A DNA stretch of 64,000 bases from Morococcus cerebrosus (lineage in GTDB: Bacteria; Pseudomonadota; Gammaproteobacteria; Burkholderiales; Neisseriaceae): positions 1,488,001 to 1,552,000 of the forward strand of contig NZ_CP094242.1 of NCBI RefSeq assembly GCF_022749515.1, in the 5' to 3' direction. This document shows, in pieces, positions 1-8,625 of this stretch; position 1 is the first letter of the stretch; the number at the start of each line of letters is the position of its first letter. The position numbers and the translations under genes are program-made. Under the pieces are notes generated by a model that worked only from the letters and a program-made list of their open reading frames with translations, was not told where the DNA came from and searched no databases.

Positions 1-2478
1 AAAGCGGCGGGTAAAGGACGGCCGAAAATGGTTTTGCTGGCGGACGTGGTTTCAGACGACGAAGCCGCCGTAGAGGCAGCCGCCGAACACATCTGCGAAC
101 TTGCCCGCGCCCGCGACGGCGAAGGCTTTATCGCCGTGTCGCCTGAAGCGCGCAAAACCTTCTGGCTCGACCGCAGCCGCACCGCCGCCATCGCCAAACA
201 CACCAACGCCTTTAAAATCAACGAAGACGTAGTGATTCCGCTGGAACGGTTGGGCGAGTATTCGGACGGTATCGAACGCATCAACATCGAGCTTTCCATC
301 CAAAACAAACTCACCCTGTGCGCCGCATTGGAGCAATATCTTTCGGGCAAACTCCCCATCGACAAAATGGGCACGGACCTGCCAACCGCCGAACTTTTGG
401 GCGAACGCGGCAAACATGCCCTTGCCCACGTTTCCGCCGTCAAAGAACGTTGGGACTGGTTGCTCGCCAATCTCGATACGCCGCTTGCCGACTACAAAGC
501 CCGCTACGGCGCAGCCGTCCATGCCGCGCCCGAAGCCAAAGACAACGAGAGCTGTTTCACCGCCTTCCGCGACTTCCGCCTGCGCGTGTCCGTCAAAGAA
601 GACGTAATGAAACCGCTCGCCGAAATCTTCAGCGGCAAAACCGACACCAAAATCATTGAAGGCTTGGGCAAAATCCACGCCAAAACCGTGCGCGGGCGTG
701 TCTTCGTCGCCCTGCACATGCACGCCGGCGACGGCAACGTCCATACCAACATCCCCGTCAATTCAGACGACGCCCAAATGCTTCAGACGGCCTACCGTTC
801 GGTCGAACGCATCATGAAACTCGCCCGCTCGCTCGGCGGCGTGATTTCCGGCGAACACGGCATCGGCATCACCAAGCTCGAATTTCTGACCGATGAAGAC
901 TTGCAGCCGTTTTGGGACTACAAAAACCAAGTCGATCCCAAACACACCTTCAACCGTCACAAACTGATGAAAGGTTCGGACCTACGCAACGCCTACACGC
1001 CGTCCTTCGAGCTGTTGGGCGCGGAATCGCTGATTATGGAGAAATCAGACCTCGGCACCATCGCCGATTCCATCAAAGACTGCCTGCGTTGCGGCAAATG
1101 CAAACCTGTCTGCTCCACCCACGTTCCGCGTGCCAACCTGCTGTACAGCCCGCGCAACAAAATCCTCGGCGTGGGGCTCTTGACCGAAGCCTTCTTATAC
1201 GAAGAGCAAACCCGCCGCGGCGTTTCCATCAAACACTTCGAAGAACTCATGGACATCGGCGACCACTGCACCGTGTGCCACCGCTGCGTCAAACCCTGCC
1301 CCGTCAACATCGACTTCGGCGACGTTACCGTAGCCATCCGCAACTACCTTGCCGACTCCGGCCACAAACGCTTCGCACCCGCCGCATCGATGGGCATGGC
1401 ATTTTTGAACGCCACCGGCCCGAAAACCATCAAAGCCCTGCGCGCCGCCATGATACAGACCGGCTTCCCCGCACAGAACTTCGCTTATAAAATCGGCAAA
1501 CTCCTGCCCGTCGGTACCAAAAAACAAAAAGCCGAACCCAAAGCCACCGTCGGCACCGCTCCGGTCAAAGAACAAATCATCCACTTCATCAACCGTCCTT
1601 TGCCCAAAAGCGTGCCCGCCAAAACACCGCGCTCCATGCTCGGCATCGAAGACGACAAAAGCATCCCCATCATCCGCAACCCCGCCGCGCCCGAAGATGC
1701 CGAAGCCGTGTTCTACTTCCCCGGCTGCGGTTCCGAGCGTTTGTTCAGCCAAATCGGACTCGCCGTCCAAGCCATGCTCTGGCACGTCGGCGTACAAACC
1801 GTCCTGCCGCCCGGCTATATGTGTTGCGGCTATCCGCAGGACGCAGGCGGCAACAAGGCAAAAGCCGAGCAAATGAGCACCAACAACCGCGTCGCCTTCC
1901 ACCGCATGGCAAACACCCTCAACTACCTCGACATCAAAACCGTCGTCGTCAGTTGCGGCACCTGCTACGACCAGCTCGAAAAATACCGCTTCGAAGAAAT
2001 CTTCCCCGGCTGCCGCATCATCGACATCCACGAATACCTGCTCGAAAAAGGCGTGAAACTGAACGGCGTGAAAGGTCAGCAATACCTCTACCACGACCCC
2101 TGCCACACGCCCATCAAAACCATGAACGCCACCCAAATGGCCAGCAGCCTCATGGGGCAGAAAGTCGTCTTAAGCGACCGCTGCTGCGGCGAATCCGGCA
2201 TGTTCGCCGTCAAACGCCCCGACATCGCCACCCAGGTCAAATTCCGCAAACAGGAAGAAATCGAGAAAAACCTCAAAGAACTGCCACAGGGCGAACCCGT
2301 CAAAATGCTCACCTCCTGCCCCGCCTGCCTGCAAGGCCTGAGCCGCTACGCCGACGACAATGACATGCCCGCCGACTATATCGTTATCGAAATGGCGAAA
2401 CATATCCTCGGAGAAAACTGGCTGGACGAGTTTGTGAAAAAAGCCAACAACGGCGGCGTGGAGAAAGTGTTGCTGTAA
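1..2478 (+). CDS. FAD-binding and 4Fe-4S D-2-hydroxyacid (D-lactate type) dehydrogenase, 5' end outside window
   Basis: The reading frame is open from base 1, so the N-terminal FAD-binding half lies outside the window; 825 residues are visible. The visible part starts in the FAD-oxidase C-terminal domain (GEHGIGITKLEFL motif), continues into a ferredoxin-like region with two CxxCxxCxxxC clusters (CLRCGKCKPVC and CTVCHRCVKPCP), and ends in two cysteine-rich CCG domains (PGCGSERLF...CCGYP and HDPCHTP...CCGESG...SCPACLQG). This order is that of the large FAD-linked oxidases of the GlcD/YdiJ group, which oxidise D-lactate or related 2-hydroxyacids and pass electrons to the membrane chain. The exact substrate cannot be told. 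An uptake sequence and IS30 copy 1 follow directly after the stop. Confidence 0.9.
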   Translation, partial: KAAGKGRPKMVLLADVVSDDEAAVEAAAEHICELARARDGEGFIAVSPEARKTFWLDRSRTAAIAKHTNAFKINEDVVIPLERLGEYSDGIERINIELSIQNKLTLCAALEQYLSGKLPIDKMGTDLPTAELLGERGKHALAHVSAVKERWDWLLANLDTPLADYKARYGAAVHAAPEAKDNESCFTAFRDFRLRVSVKEDVMKPLAEIFSGKTDTKIIEGLGKIHAKTVRGRVFVALHMHAGDGNVHTNIPVNSDDAQMLQTAYRSVERIMKLARSLGGVISGEHGIGITKLEFLTDEDLQPFWDYKNQVDPKHTFNRHKLMKGSDLRNAYTPSFELLGAESLIMEKSDLGTIADSIKDCLRCGKCKPVCSTHVPRANLLYSPRNKILGVGLLTEAFLYEEQTRRGVSIKHFEELMDIGDHCTVCHRCVKPCPVNIDFGDVTVAIRNYLADSGHKRFAPAASMGMAFLNATGPKTIKALRAAMIQTGFPAQNFAYKIGKLLPVGTKKQKAEPKATVGTAPVKEQIIHFINRPLPKSVPAKTPRSMLGIEDDKSIPIIRNPAAPEDAEAVFYFPGCGSERLFSQIGLAVQAMLWHVGVQTVLPPGYMCCGYPQDAGGNKAKAEQMSTNNRVAFHRMANTLNYLDIKTVVVSCGTCYDQLEKYRFEEIFPGCRIIDIHEYLLEKGVKLNGVKGQQYLYHDPCHTPIKTMNATQMASSLMGQKVVLSDRCCGESGMFAVKRPDIATQVKFRKQEEIEKNLKELPQGEPVKMLTSCPACLQGLSRYADDNDMPADYIVIEMAKHILGENWLDEFVKKANNGGVEKVLL

Positions 2479-2514
2479 GGTTTGTATGGTTTTCAGACGA
2501 CCCCGAAGGTTCTT

Positions 2515-3588
2515 GGATTCGGATTTCAAGTGCAACACTAGGGTACCAGTGGTTGGAACAGATTTAAGAATAAAACACTTGGCGTTTCGTAGCCAAGTGT
2601 TTTTCTCGGCCGGTGGTTCAACTCATCTTGAACCCTGCGTATCTCCCGATCGCTGATGTTTCGGAAATCGGTTTGTTTGGGGAAATATTGCCGGATGAGT
2701 CCATTGGTGTTCTCATTCAGCCCTTTCTCCCAAGAATGGTAAGGGCGGCAAAAATAGGTTTTCGCCTTCAAGGCTTTGGCTATTTTGGTGTGTTGGTAGA
2801 ACTCTTTGCCGTTATCCATGGTGATGGTGTGGACTCTGGCTTTATATGCCTTTAATACCCTAATGGCCGCCCGGGCAGTGTCTTCGGCTTTTAAGTTCTT
2901 TAATTTGCAGATGATGGTGTAGCGGGTAACGCGTTCGACCAAGGTCAATAACGCGCTTTTCTGATTTTTGCCGACGATGGTGTCGGCCTCCCAATCGCCG
3001 ATGCGGGTTTTCTGGTCGACGATAGCAGGTCGGTTCTCTATGCCGACGCGGTTGGGCACTTTGCCTCTGGTCCATGTGCTGCCGTAGCGTTTGCGGTAGG
3101 GTTTGCTGCATATTCTGAGATGTTGCCACAAAGTGCCGCCGTTGCTTTTGTCTTGGCGAAGGTAGCGGTAAACGGTGCTGTGATGGAGTGTGATCCCGTG
3201 GTGTTTATGCAGGTAGGCACATACTTGTTCGGGACTGAGTTTGCGGCGGATAAGGGTGTCGATGTGTTGAACCAGCTGCGAATCGAGCTTATAGGGTTTT
3301 CGCCGGTGCTGTTTGGTCAGCCGGCTTTGCTTCTGTGCTTTTTCGGCGCTGTATTGCTGTCCTTGGATGCAGTGCCGCTTGATTTCGCGGCTGATGGTGC
3401 TTTTGTGGCGGTTGAGCTGTTTGGCGATTTCGGCGATGGTGCAGTGGCGGGACAGGTATTGGATATGGTATCGTTCGTCTTGGGTCAGTTGTGTGTAGCT
3501 CATGGCAATCTTTCTTGCAGGACAGGCCGTATGCTACCGCATACTGGCCTTTTTCTGTTATGGAAAGTTGCACTTCAAATGCGAATCC
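2515..3588 (-). mobile_element. IS30-family element, IS1655-like, copy 1
   Basis: A single transposase gene is flanked by imperfect inverted repeats of about 25 bases: GGATTCGGATTTCAAGTGC on the left and, on the opposite strand at the right end, GGATTCGCATTTGAAGTGC. Measured between the outermost GGATTC bases the element is 1074 bp, the same as copy 2 at 61932-63005. The exact ends are inferred from where both copies stop agreeing: bases just outside still match for a few positions (CTT on the left, GCCGT on the right), so the true tips may lie slightly farther out. I could not define a target duplication. Confidence 0.85.
2538..3503 (-). CDS. IS30-family transposase, copy 1
   Basis: The 321-residue protein has an N-terminal helix-turn-helix (CTIAEIAKQLNRHKSTISREI, residues about 20-40) and a DDE catalytic core, with the first Asp in GDWEADTI, the second in ITMDNGKEF and the Glu in the GLNENTNGLIRQYFPK segment. 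All catalytic positions are intact and the frame is open, so the protein should be functional. It differs from copy 2 at five residues I can see (S/N, V/I, N/D, Q/R, V/T), so the two copies are not a very recent duplication. It closely resembles the neisserial IS1655 transposase. Confidence 0.95.
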   Translation of the reverse strand: MSYTQLTQDERYHIQYLSRHCTIAEIAKQLNRHKSTISREIKRHCIQGQQYSAEKAQKQSRLTKQHRRKPYKLDSQLVQHIDTLIRRKLSPEQVCAYLHKHHGITLHHSTVYRYLRQDKSNGGTLWQHLRICSKPYRKRYGSTWTRGKVPNRVGIENRPAIVDQKTRIGDWEADTIVGKNQKSALLTLVERVTRYTIICKLKNLKAEDTARAAIRVLKAYKARVHTITMDNGKEFYQHTKIAKALKAKTYFCRPYHSWEKGLNENTNGLIRQYFPKQTDFRNISDREIRRVQDELNHRPRKTLGYETPSVLFLNLFQPLVP

Positions 3589-3946
3589 GCCGTTGTCTGA
3601 AACCGTCATTCATTAAATCGGTGAAGAGACTTTGGAAAGATAGGGAAAAGACAATTTTGACGCGCCAATTTGCCAACAGAAGTTTGACGAACGTCCTATA
3701 TCTTTCAAAGCTGAAAAGACAATGGCTCAGAAATTGGCTTTGCCTGTGAGCTGTGTTCCCAAACAATCCCCCTCCGATTTTCAGACGACCTCTACGTTTT
3801 AAGCAGATAAAATCCTATCCCTTCTTCAACTCTTTCCGACTATGAAAAAAGGTCGTCTGAAAACCTTAAACCAGGATTTTCAGACGACCTTTCTTTATCC
3901 GGCGCGGCAAATGTTTGCCCAACTTAGCCAAAGTCGCCGCCGAAAC
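3589..3946. other. Intergenic stretch with uptake-sequence hairpin
   Basis: The 358 bases between IS30 copy 1 and the ETF-QO gene hold two uptake-type sequences and an inverted uptake pair near the right side (3845-3892). No open frame here looks like a real gene. The right end of the insertion element abuts a degenerate uptake sequence (GTTGTCTGAAA). Confidence 0.6.
3845..3892. terminator. Inverted uptake-sequence hairpin, probable terminator
   Basis: AAAGGTCGTCTGAAAA and its complement are separated by about 14 bases and followed by T residues in both directions. It lies 55 bases downstream of the ETF-QO stop on the minus strand. Confidence 0.8.
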
Positions 3947-5608
3947 CTACATCCCGCCGTAATTCGGTCCGCTTGCGCCTTCGGGGCAAATCCAAGTGAT
4001 GTTTTGCGTCGGGTCTTTGATGTCGCACGTTTTGCAGTGCACGCAGTTGGCGGCGTTGATTTGCAGGCGCGGGCTGCCGTTTTCTTCGACGATTTCGTAC
4101 ACACCAGCCGGACAATAACGCGTTTCGGGCGAGGCGTATTCTTTGTAGTTCACGTCTATCATCGTTTGCGGATTTTTCAGCACCAAATGGTCAGGCTGAT
4201 TTTCTTCGTGCGCGAGGTTGGCGAGGAAGACGCTGCTTAAACGGTCGAAGGTCAACACGCCGTCAGGTTTCGGATAATCAATCGGCTTGCACGCGGCGGC
4301 TTTTTTGAGCTGCTCGTTGTCTTTGCCATGATGTTTCAAGGTCCACGGGGCCTTGCCTCTGAAAATCATCTGGTCGATACCGGTATAGATTGAACCAAGG
4401 TAAACGCCCCATTTGAATGACGGACGGACGTTACGCGCGGCGTAAAGCTCTTGATACAGCCAGCTTTGTTCAAAACGTTGCTGATAATCCGCTGCCTCTT
4501 TGCCGCTGTCGAAGCCCTCCGCTTCTTCAAGGTTTTCCAACAAGGGAAACACAGCCTCTGCGGCGAGCATGGCGGATTTCATGGCGGTATGAATGCCTTT
4601 GATGCGCGGCATATTGAGGAAACCCGCCGCATCGCCGATTAAAACGCCGCCCTTGAACGAGAGCTTCGGCAGGCTTTGCAGACCGCCTTCAATCAGAGAA
4701 CGCGCGCCGTAAGCAATGCGGCGGCCGCCTTCGAAGGTTTTGCGGATTTCGGGATGGGTTTTGAAACGTTGAAACTCTTCAAACGGCGACAGATAAGGGT
4801 TTTGATAGTCCAAACCGACTACAAAACCGACGGCGACTTTGTTGTCGTCGAAATGGTAAACAAACGCGCCGCCGTAGGTTTGACTGTCGAGCGGCCAGCC
4901 CGCGCTATGTATCACCAAGCCGGGCTGATGTTTTTCAGACGACACTTCCCAAATTTCTTTGATGCCCAAGCCGTAAGTTTGCGGCTGGCTGTTTTGGTCG
5001 AGTTGGAAACGTTCGATAATTTGCTTGGAAAGTGAACCGCGGCAGCCTTCGGCAAACAGAGTTTGCTGCGCCCAAAGCTCCATGCCGGGCTGGAAACTGT
5101 CGGTCGGCTCGCCGTCTTTGCCGATGCCCATATTGCCGGTCGCAATACCTTTGACCGAACCGTCTTCGTGATACAGCACTTCGGCGGCGGCAAAGCCCGG
5201 ATAGATTTCCACGCCCATATTTTCCGCCTGCTCCGCCAACCAGCGCACAACTTCGCCCAAGCTGACGATGTAGTTGCCATGATTGTCAAAATTGGGGGTA
5301 ACCGGCAGATTGAACGCTTTTTTCTCCGTCAGGAACAACACTTTGTCCTGCGTTACCGCACGCGTCAGCGGCGCGCCTTTTTCTTTCCAATCGGGAATCA
5401 GCTCATTCAGCGCAATCGGATCAATGACCGCACCCGCCAGCGAATGCGCACCCGCCTCCGAACCCTTCTCCACCACGCAAACGCTGATTTCGCGTCCGTT
5501 TTTTTCGGCAAGCTGCTTGAGTTTGATGGCGGCGGACAAACCCGACGGGCCTGCGCCGACAATCACGACATCGTATTGCATACTGTCGCGGGTGATGGAT
5601 TCTGTCAT
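3947..5608 (-). CDS. Electron transfer flavoprotein-ubiquinone oxidoreductase (ETF-QO)
   Basis: The 553-residue protein transfers electrons from reduced ETF to ubiquinone in the membrane. A dinucleotide-binding motif VVIVGAGPSGLSAAIKL lies near the N-terminus for FAD. The C-terminus carries the 4Fe-4S ligands in CPAGVYEI, CVHCKTCDIKDP and TWICPEG, and the protein ends in GPNYGGM, typical of the family. I chose the ATG at 5608 (MTESITRDSMQYD) because the frame upstream encodes a run of residues that includes an uptake sequence; this start gives the usual family length. A second uptake-sequence hairpin lies upstream. No ETF subunit genes are in the window. Confidence 0.95.
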   Translation of the reverse strand: MTESITRDSMQYDVVIVGAGPSGLSAAIKLKQLAEKNGREISVCVVEKGSEAGAHSLAGAVIDPIALNELIPDWKEKGAPLTRAVTQDKVLFLTEKKAFNLPVTPNFDNHGNYIVSLGEVVRWLAEQAENMGVEIYPGFAAAEVLYHEDGSVKGIATGNMGIGKDGEPTDSFQPGMELWAQQTLFAEGCRGSLSKQIIERFQLDQNSQPQTYGLGIKEIWEVSSEKHQPGLVIHSAGWPLDSQTYGGAFVYHFDDNKVAVGFVVGLDYQNPYLSPFEEFQRFKTHPEIRKTFEGGRRIAYGARSLIEGGLQSLPKLSFKGGVLIGDAAGFLNMPRIKGIHTAMKSAMLAAEAVFPLLENLEEAEGFDSGKEAADYQQRFEQSWLYQELYAARNVRPSFKWGVYLGSIYTGIDQMIFRGKAPWTLKHHGKDNEQLKKAAACKPIDYPKPDGVLTFDRLSSVFLANLAHEENQPDHLVLKNPQTMIDVNYKEYASPETRYCPAGVYEIVEENGSPRLQINAANCVHCKTCDIKDPTQNITWICPEGASGPNYGGM

Positions 5609-5684
5609 GGCGGTTCCTGTATGTTTATTATTGAATTGAAAACCCGCGATTATACAACGGGAACATATAGTTACCAAATACAAC

Positions 5685-5730
5685 AAAGGTCGTCTGAAAA
5701 CCATATTTTCGGTTTTCAGACGACCTTTTC
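5685..5730. terminator. Inverted uptake-sequence hairpin
   Basis: AAAGGTCGTCTGAAAACC and its complement are separated by about 8 bases, with T and A runs outside. It lies between two minus-strand genes and can end transcription of the AT-rich hypothetical gene before the ETF-QO gene. Confidence 0.75.
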
Positions 5731-5802
5731 TTCAAGTCCAACTAATTTTCCACATATTATTCTACATATTGACGCAATACACTTTCCGAATACCACTCTT
5801 CT

Positions 5803-6219
5803 TCATTTTTTGCCAATATGATAGAGCACACCTTCCTCAAAAAGGGTTTTATCCGATATTTCATCGATAAAAACAAAGCGTCCATATAAAGATAGCATTT
5901 TATCTATCTTAGTAATATCTGTAAGACACAGAAAAAAATTGCAAGGAATACCGTTCAAATCCTCCAATAAATCGCATTGAAGCCTAAAGTAATCCAATTT
6001 CAACTGTTTTTTGTTTTTCTTGATAAATTCTAAATAAGTACGCTTATTGGCAAAATTTTCGGGATACACTCCTTTTTCTTCAGAAAAAGTATAAATCCAA
6101 TCATATAAAGAAAAATTTTTATCTCCGATATGAAATAAAGTGTTTTCATTATATTTTGAAAAACCTCGAATTTCTTTATTGTCCGGGATACTGAGAGTAA
6201 TAATGAGCGCAGCAGACAT
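5803..6219 (-). CDS. Hypothetical AT-rich protein, probably the distal part of a frameshifted gene
   Basis: I do not recognise this family. The product is 138 residues if started at the ATG at 6219 (MSAALIITLS...). It is hydrophilic, rich in Lys, Phe, Tyr and Asp, with motifs such as FSLYDWIYTFSEEKGVYPENF and a C-terminal GVLYHIGKK. Base composition is clearly lower in GC than the flanking housekeeping genes, which suggests recent acquisition. The N-terminal ten residues look unnatural, and an overlapping frame (6176-6286) encodes a membrane helix that would join smoothly to residue DNKEI if one G were missing at the CCCGG near 6183-6187. It is therefore either a pseudogene or two overlapping coupled genes. 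Confidence 0.55.
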   Translation of the reverse strand: MSAALIITLSIPDNKEIRGFSKYNENTLFHIGDKNFSLYDWIYTFSEEKGVYPENFANKRTYLEFIKKNKKQLKLDYFRLQCDLLEDLNGIPCNFFLCLTDITKIDKMLSLYGRFVFIDEISDKTLFEEGVLYHIGKK

Positions 6220-6286
6220 AACAAATAAATGCAGCAAATAGAAAAAAGCCTAACCAAACGATAAATTGAGGTAAAACATCGCCCAC
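6176..6286 (-). pseudogene. Short membrane-helix ORF, probable N-terminal part of the frameshifted gene
   Basis: From a GTG at 6286 the frame encodes 36 residues, with the segment PQFIVWLGFFLFAAFICYV forming one clear transmembrane helix, then CCAHYYSQYPGQ and a stop. The frame is also open upstream of the GTG without an obvious ribosome site. Removal of one G in the CCCGG tract would continue the protein as SQYP-DNKEIRGF into the 5803-6219 gene, giving a membrane-anchored protein of about 160 residues. This reading is an inference from the sequence; I know no homologue. Confidence 0.45.
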
Positions 6287-6409
6287 ATGACATCTATTCT
6301 TGTCTTTTCCCAAGAATAGACAAGAATGACCAGTATGACTGTCTAATGGATTGGAAATTCAAACTCATCACTAACAAAGGTCGTCATGATCTGTCTGTCT
6401 GCAAACCGC

Positions 6410-6769
6410 TTACATTTCCATGCGGTAAAAACACCGCAAATCCAGCCTCAACCCCGCGCTGATTTGTGCAACGGATACCTTATTTTCCTTTATATGTTTC
6501 AAAACAAGCTTGGCAAAGTCTTCTTCGCCTTCCCGATGCCTCAAGAGCACATCAGAAAAAACGAAACTCCCACCGCAAAGCCTGTAAATCCATCTGAGCC
6601 ACTCCGCCCCTTTTTCCGTCATATACGATGCAGTTTCGCTTCTTTCCGTATAAACACCGCCTTCGCAAAACCTGAAATAGACCCATAAATCAGTATCTTG
6701 TGCCACTAGGGCAAACGCTTCGCCGCGCATTTTCGCCAGCATGGGGCAAGGGCGGGAAGCAGCAATCAA
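6410..6769 (-). CDS. Hypothetical protein, second gene of a small two-gene unit
   Basis: The 119-residue product is not a family I recognise. It is compact and mixed alpha/beta in composition, with no signal peptide and no clear membrane helix; the motif ASYMTEKGAEWLRWIYRLCGG is the most distinctive part. Its start codon overlaps the stop of the upstream gene by four bases (ATGA type), so both are translated from one message. Both products share a Y/W-M/I-TEKG motif in the middle and may be distant paralogues. Small linked genes like these in a patch next to an IS are often orphan immunity genes of contact-dependent toxins, but no toxin gene is in the window and this is only a possibility. 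Confidence 0.6.
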   Translation of the reverse strand: MIAASRPCPMLAKMRGEAFALVAQDTDLWVYFRFCEGGVYTERSETASYMTEKGAEWLRWIYRLCGGSFVFSDVLLRHREGEEDFAKLVLKHIKENKVSVAQISAGLRLDLRCFYRMEM

Positions 6770-7185
6770 ATAGGCAAAAGATATACAGATACCGTTTTGT
6801 TTATTTGTTCAAAATATATTTTTGTCCGAAGCCGACGCAAAAAAAACGGCGCATCCGACAAAACCCCGCGCCCGATGCCGACTTCAGGCAAGTCCCCGAA
6901 ATCCTCGGAACAGGCAAACTCCACATAGCGCAGGTTTTCCGACATAGAAACGATGACATCCCGCATGTCTTCCGATAAACAGAAAACCGACTCGCAAGGA
7001 CATTTGTTTCTCAATTCCAATTTCAAATATTGCTTAAACAGCTTGGGGTTGCCCTTTTCCGTAATCCATCCTTCGGAAGACATATAGGCTTTTGACAGGA
7101 AATCGTCATCACTATTCCATACCTTGCGGAAAAACGTATAAGCCGTATCCTCTTTTTCAACATAAAACCGCCTCTGCTTCAGCAA
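6766..7185 (-). CDS. Hypothetical protein, first gene of a small two-gene unit
   Basis: The 139-residue soluble protein starts MLKQRRFYVEKEDTAYTF and contains SEGWITEKGNPKLFKQYLK and several cysteines (CPCESVFC). No known domain is recognisable. It overlaps the next gene by four bases. The unit lies between the frameshifted AT-rich gene and IS3 copy 1, in what looks like a decaying accessory patch. The C-terminal segment (KIYFEQINKTVSVYLLPI) is well formed, so the gene is not visibly truncated. Confidence 0.6.
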   Translation of the reverse strand: MLKQRRFYVEKEDTAYTFFRKVWNSDDDFLSKAYMSSEGWITEKGNPKLFKQYLKLELRNKCPCESVFCLSEDMRDVIVSMSENLRYVEFACSEDFGDLPEVGIGRGVLSDAPFFLRRLRTKIYFEQINKTVSVYLLPI

Positions 7186-7204
7186 GTGGATGTACGGATT
7201 GTCG

Positions 7205-7434
7205 GATTCGCAGACTATTTGAAAAACATCTTAATTCCTAATTCTCAGCAGTCCCAGATTTCTTAAGATAGCAGGTCATCCTGACGACCACGGTCAAATC
7301 GTCGGATACGGCAGCCGCCTCCATGGCACGTATAACGCGCCACGCCTAGTCGAAATCGGCTTCTGTTATTTTAGAGTTTGTTATTTCTTCCAAAGATGAA
7401 AATGTCCATATTGCACAAAAGGCCATCTGAAAAC
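7205..7434. other. Intergenic remnant with coding-like segment
   Basis: On the plus strand, bases 7265-7399 read KIAGHPDDHGQIVGYGSR followed by LHGTYNAPRLVEIGF and a stop at TGA. The stretch is GC-richer than its surroundings and has coding character but no start, and stops are close on both sides. It may be the scar of a gene lost before or during the IS insertion that begins at 7435. I cannot assign a family. Confidence 0.3.
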
Positions 7435-7474
7435 TGAACTGGCCCCCAAATCTTGGACACTCATAAAAGCCTAT

Positions 7475-8371
7475 TCAGGTGCTCTGTGCAAGCTGGGTTC
7501 TGTATGCGACAGGACTCAGCTTTTTCAATTTCAAACTGCAACGCTCCCGGTTGTAGTAATCCATATAGTCATCTATCTGCTTCATCAATTCATCTACTGT
7601 CAATTCACCTGCGTTATAGAAACACTCCGTCTTCAACACCGCAAAGAAGCTCTCCATCGGCGCATTGTCCCAGCAGTTCGCCTTTCGCGACATGCTTTGA
7701 ACCATGGAATGCTCCGCAAGCAATTCCCTATACCCCGCCGTACGGTACAGCACACCTTGGTCCGAATGAAGCATCGTTCCTTTAGCAGTCAGACGGGGGG
7801 CGGCTTTTTCGAGCATTTCCTTCACCATTTCGCTGTCGGCTCTGCGGCTCATGGCGTAGGCGACGATCTCGCGGTTGAACAAGTCCAAGATTGGCGAGAG
7901 GTACAGTTTGCCGTCCTTCCCTTTGAGTTCGTTAACGTCGGTCAGCCATTTTTCGTTGGGCTTTCGGGCTTTGAACCGGCGTTTGAGGAGGTGTTCCGAT
8001 ATCTCGCCCATAGCGGGATGGCGGTAGGCTTTTTTCGCCCGTATGAGGGCTTTCAGTTCCAACTGCCTCATCAACCGCGCCGCTTTTTTGCGGTTCCAAC
8101 CCAATGCTGCGGCAATGCGCCTTTGTCCGTAGCGTCCTTTATGCCGCCGGTAGGTTTCGACAAGGAGGGCTTTGTCGGCTGCGTCGGGGTCGGGTCGGTC
8201 TTGGTGATGGTAGTAAAAGCTGCTTTTGGGCAGGTTTGCGATGTGCAGCAGGTATTTGAGCGGATGTTGCGCCCTCAGTGTTTGGACGGTTTGGCTTTGT
8301 CCTTTTCGGTCCGCTTTGGGCTGAGGGCTTTTAACTCCTTTAGGTAGGCAACCTCTGCGCGCATATAGCAC
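7475..8371 (-). CDS. IS3-family transposase OrfB (catalytic subunit), copy 1
   Basis: The 298-residue integrase-type protein has an HTH_21 region (HHQDRPDP...HKGRYGQRRI) followed by an rve core with catalytic Asp in WLTDVNELKGK, Asp in LHSDQGVLY and Glu in NAPMESFFAVLKTE. It starts in the -1 frame relative to orfA and overlaps it, so a fused OrfAB made by programmed -1 frameshifting is expected. All three catalytic residues are present, so the protein should be active. Confidence 0.9.
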   Translation of the reverse strand: MLYARRGCLPKGVKSPQPKADRKGQSQTVQTLRAQHPLKYLLHIANLPKSSFYYHHQDRPDPDAADKALLVETYRRHKGRYGQRRIAAALGWNRKKAARLMRQLELKALIRAKKAYRHPAMGEISEHLLKRRFKARKPNEKWLTDVNELKGKDGKLYLSPILDLFNREIVAYAMSRRADSEMVKEMLEKAAPRLTAKGTMLHSDQGVLYRTAGYRELLAEHSMVQSMSRKANCWDNAPMESFFAVLKTECFYNAGELTVDELMKQIDDYMDYYNRERCSLKLKKLSPVAYRTQLAQST

Positions 8372-8625
8372 AACTCTTCGATAAGCTCTGCCTGTGTTTT
8401 TTCTTGGTCGAGTTTATCTGCGATGAAGGGGTTTTTGCGGTGTTGGTGCATGGTTTTGGATTGGGGATGTTCGAGTGCGCCGATACCGCCTTCTTGATAG
8501 GCGCGTATCCATCGTCTCAGGTGGGTTCGTGAGATGCCGTAGTGGTCTGCGGTACGTTGTTGGCTGCGTATATGCAGGTAGTGGAGTACGGCTTGGTATT
8601 TGAAGTGTAATGTATATTTGCTCAT
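8275..8625 (-). CDS. IS3-family OrfA (DNA-binding subunit), copy 1
   Basis: The 116-residue product from the ATG at 8625 (MSKYTLHFKYQAVLHYL) has a helix-turn-helix of the IS3 OrfA type (RTADHYGISRTHLRRWIRAY) and a C-terminal leucine-zipper-like helix (AELIEELCYMRAEVAYLKEL). It differs from copy 2 at several residues (for example MHQHRK versus MPQHRK), so the copies have diverged. Confidence 0.9.
   Translation of the reverse strand: MSKYTLHFKYQAVLHYLHIRSQQRTADHYGISRTHLRRWIRAYQEGGIGALEHPQSKTMHQHRKNPFIADKLDQEKTQAELIEELCYMRAEVAYLKELKALSPKRTEKDKAKPSKH

Noticed and set aside
1195..2136. 313-residue minus-strand frame inside the FAD/Fe-S dehydrogenase gene
   Set aside because: It is a shadow of the GC-rich coding strand with low-complexity Val/Asp/Phe composition.
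3575..3766. 63-residue minus-strand frame right of IS30 copy 1
   Set aside because: It starts in unique DNA, runs into the insertion element end and has no recognisable features.
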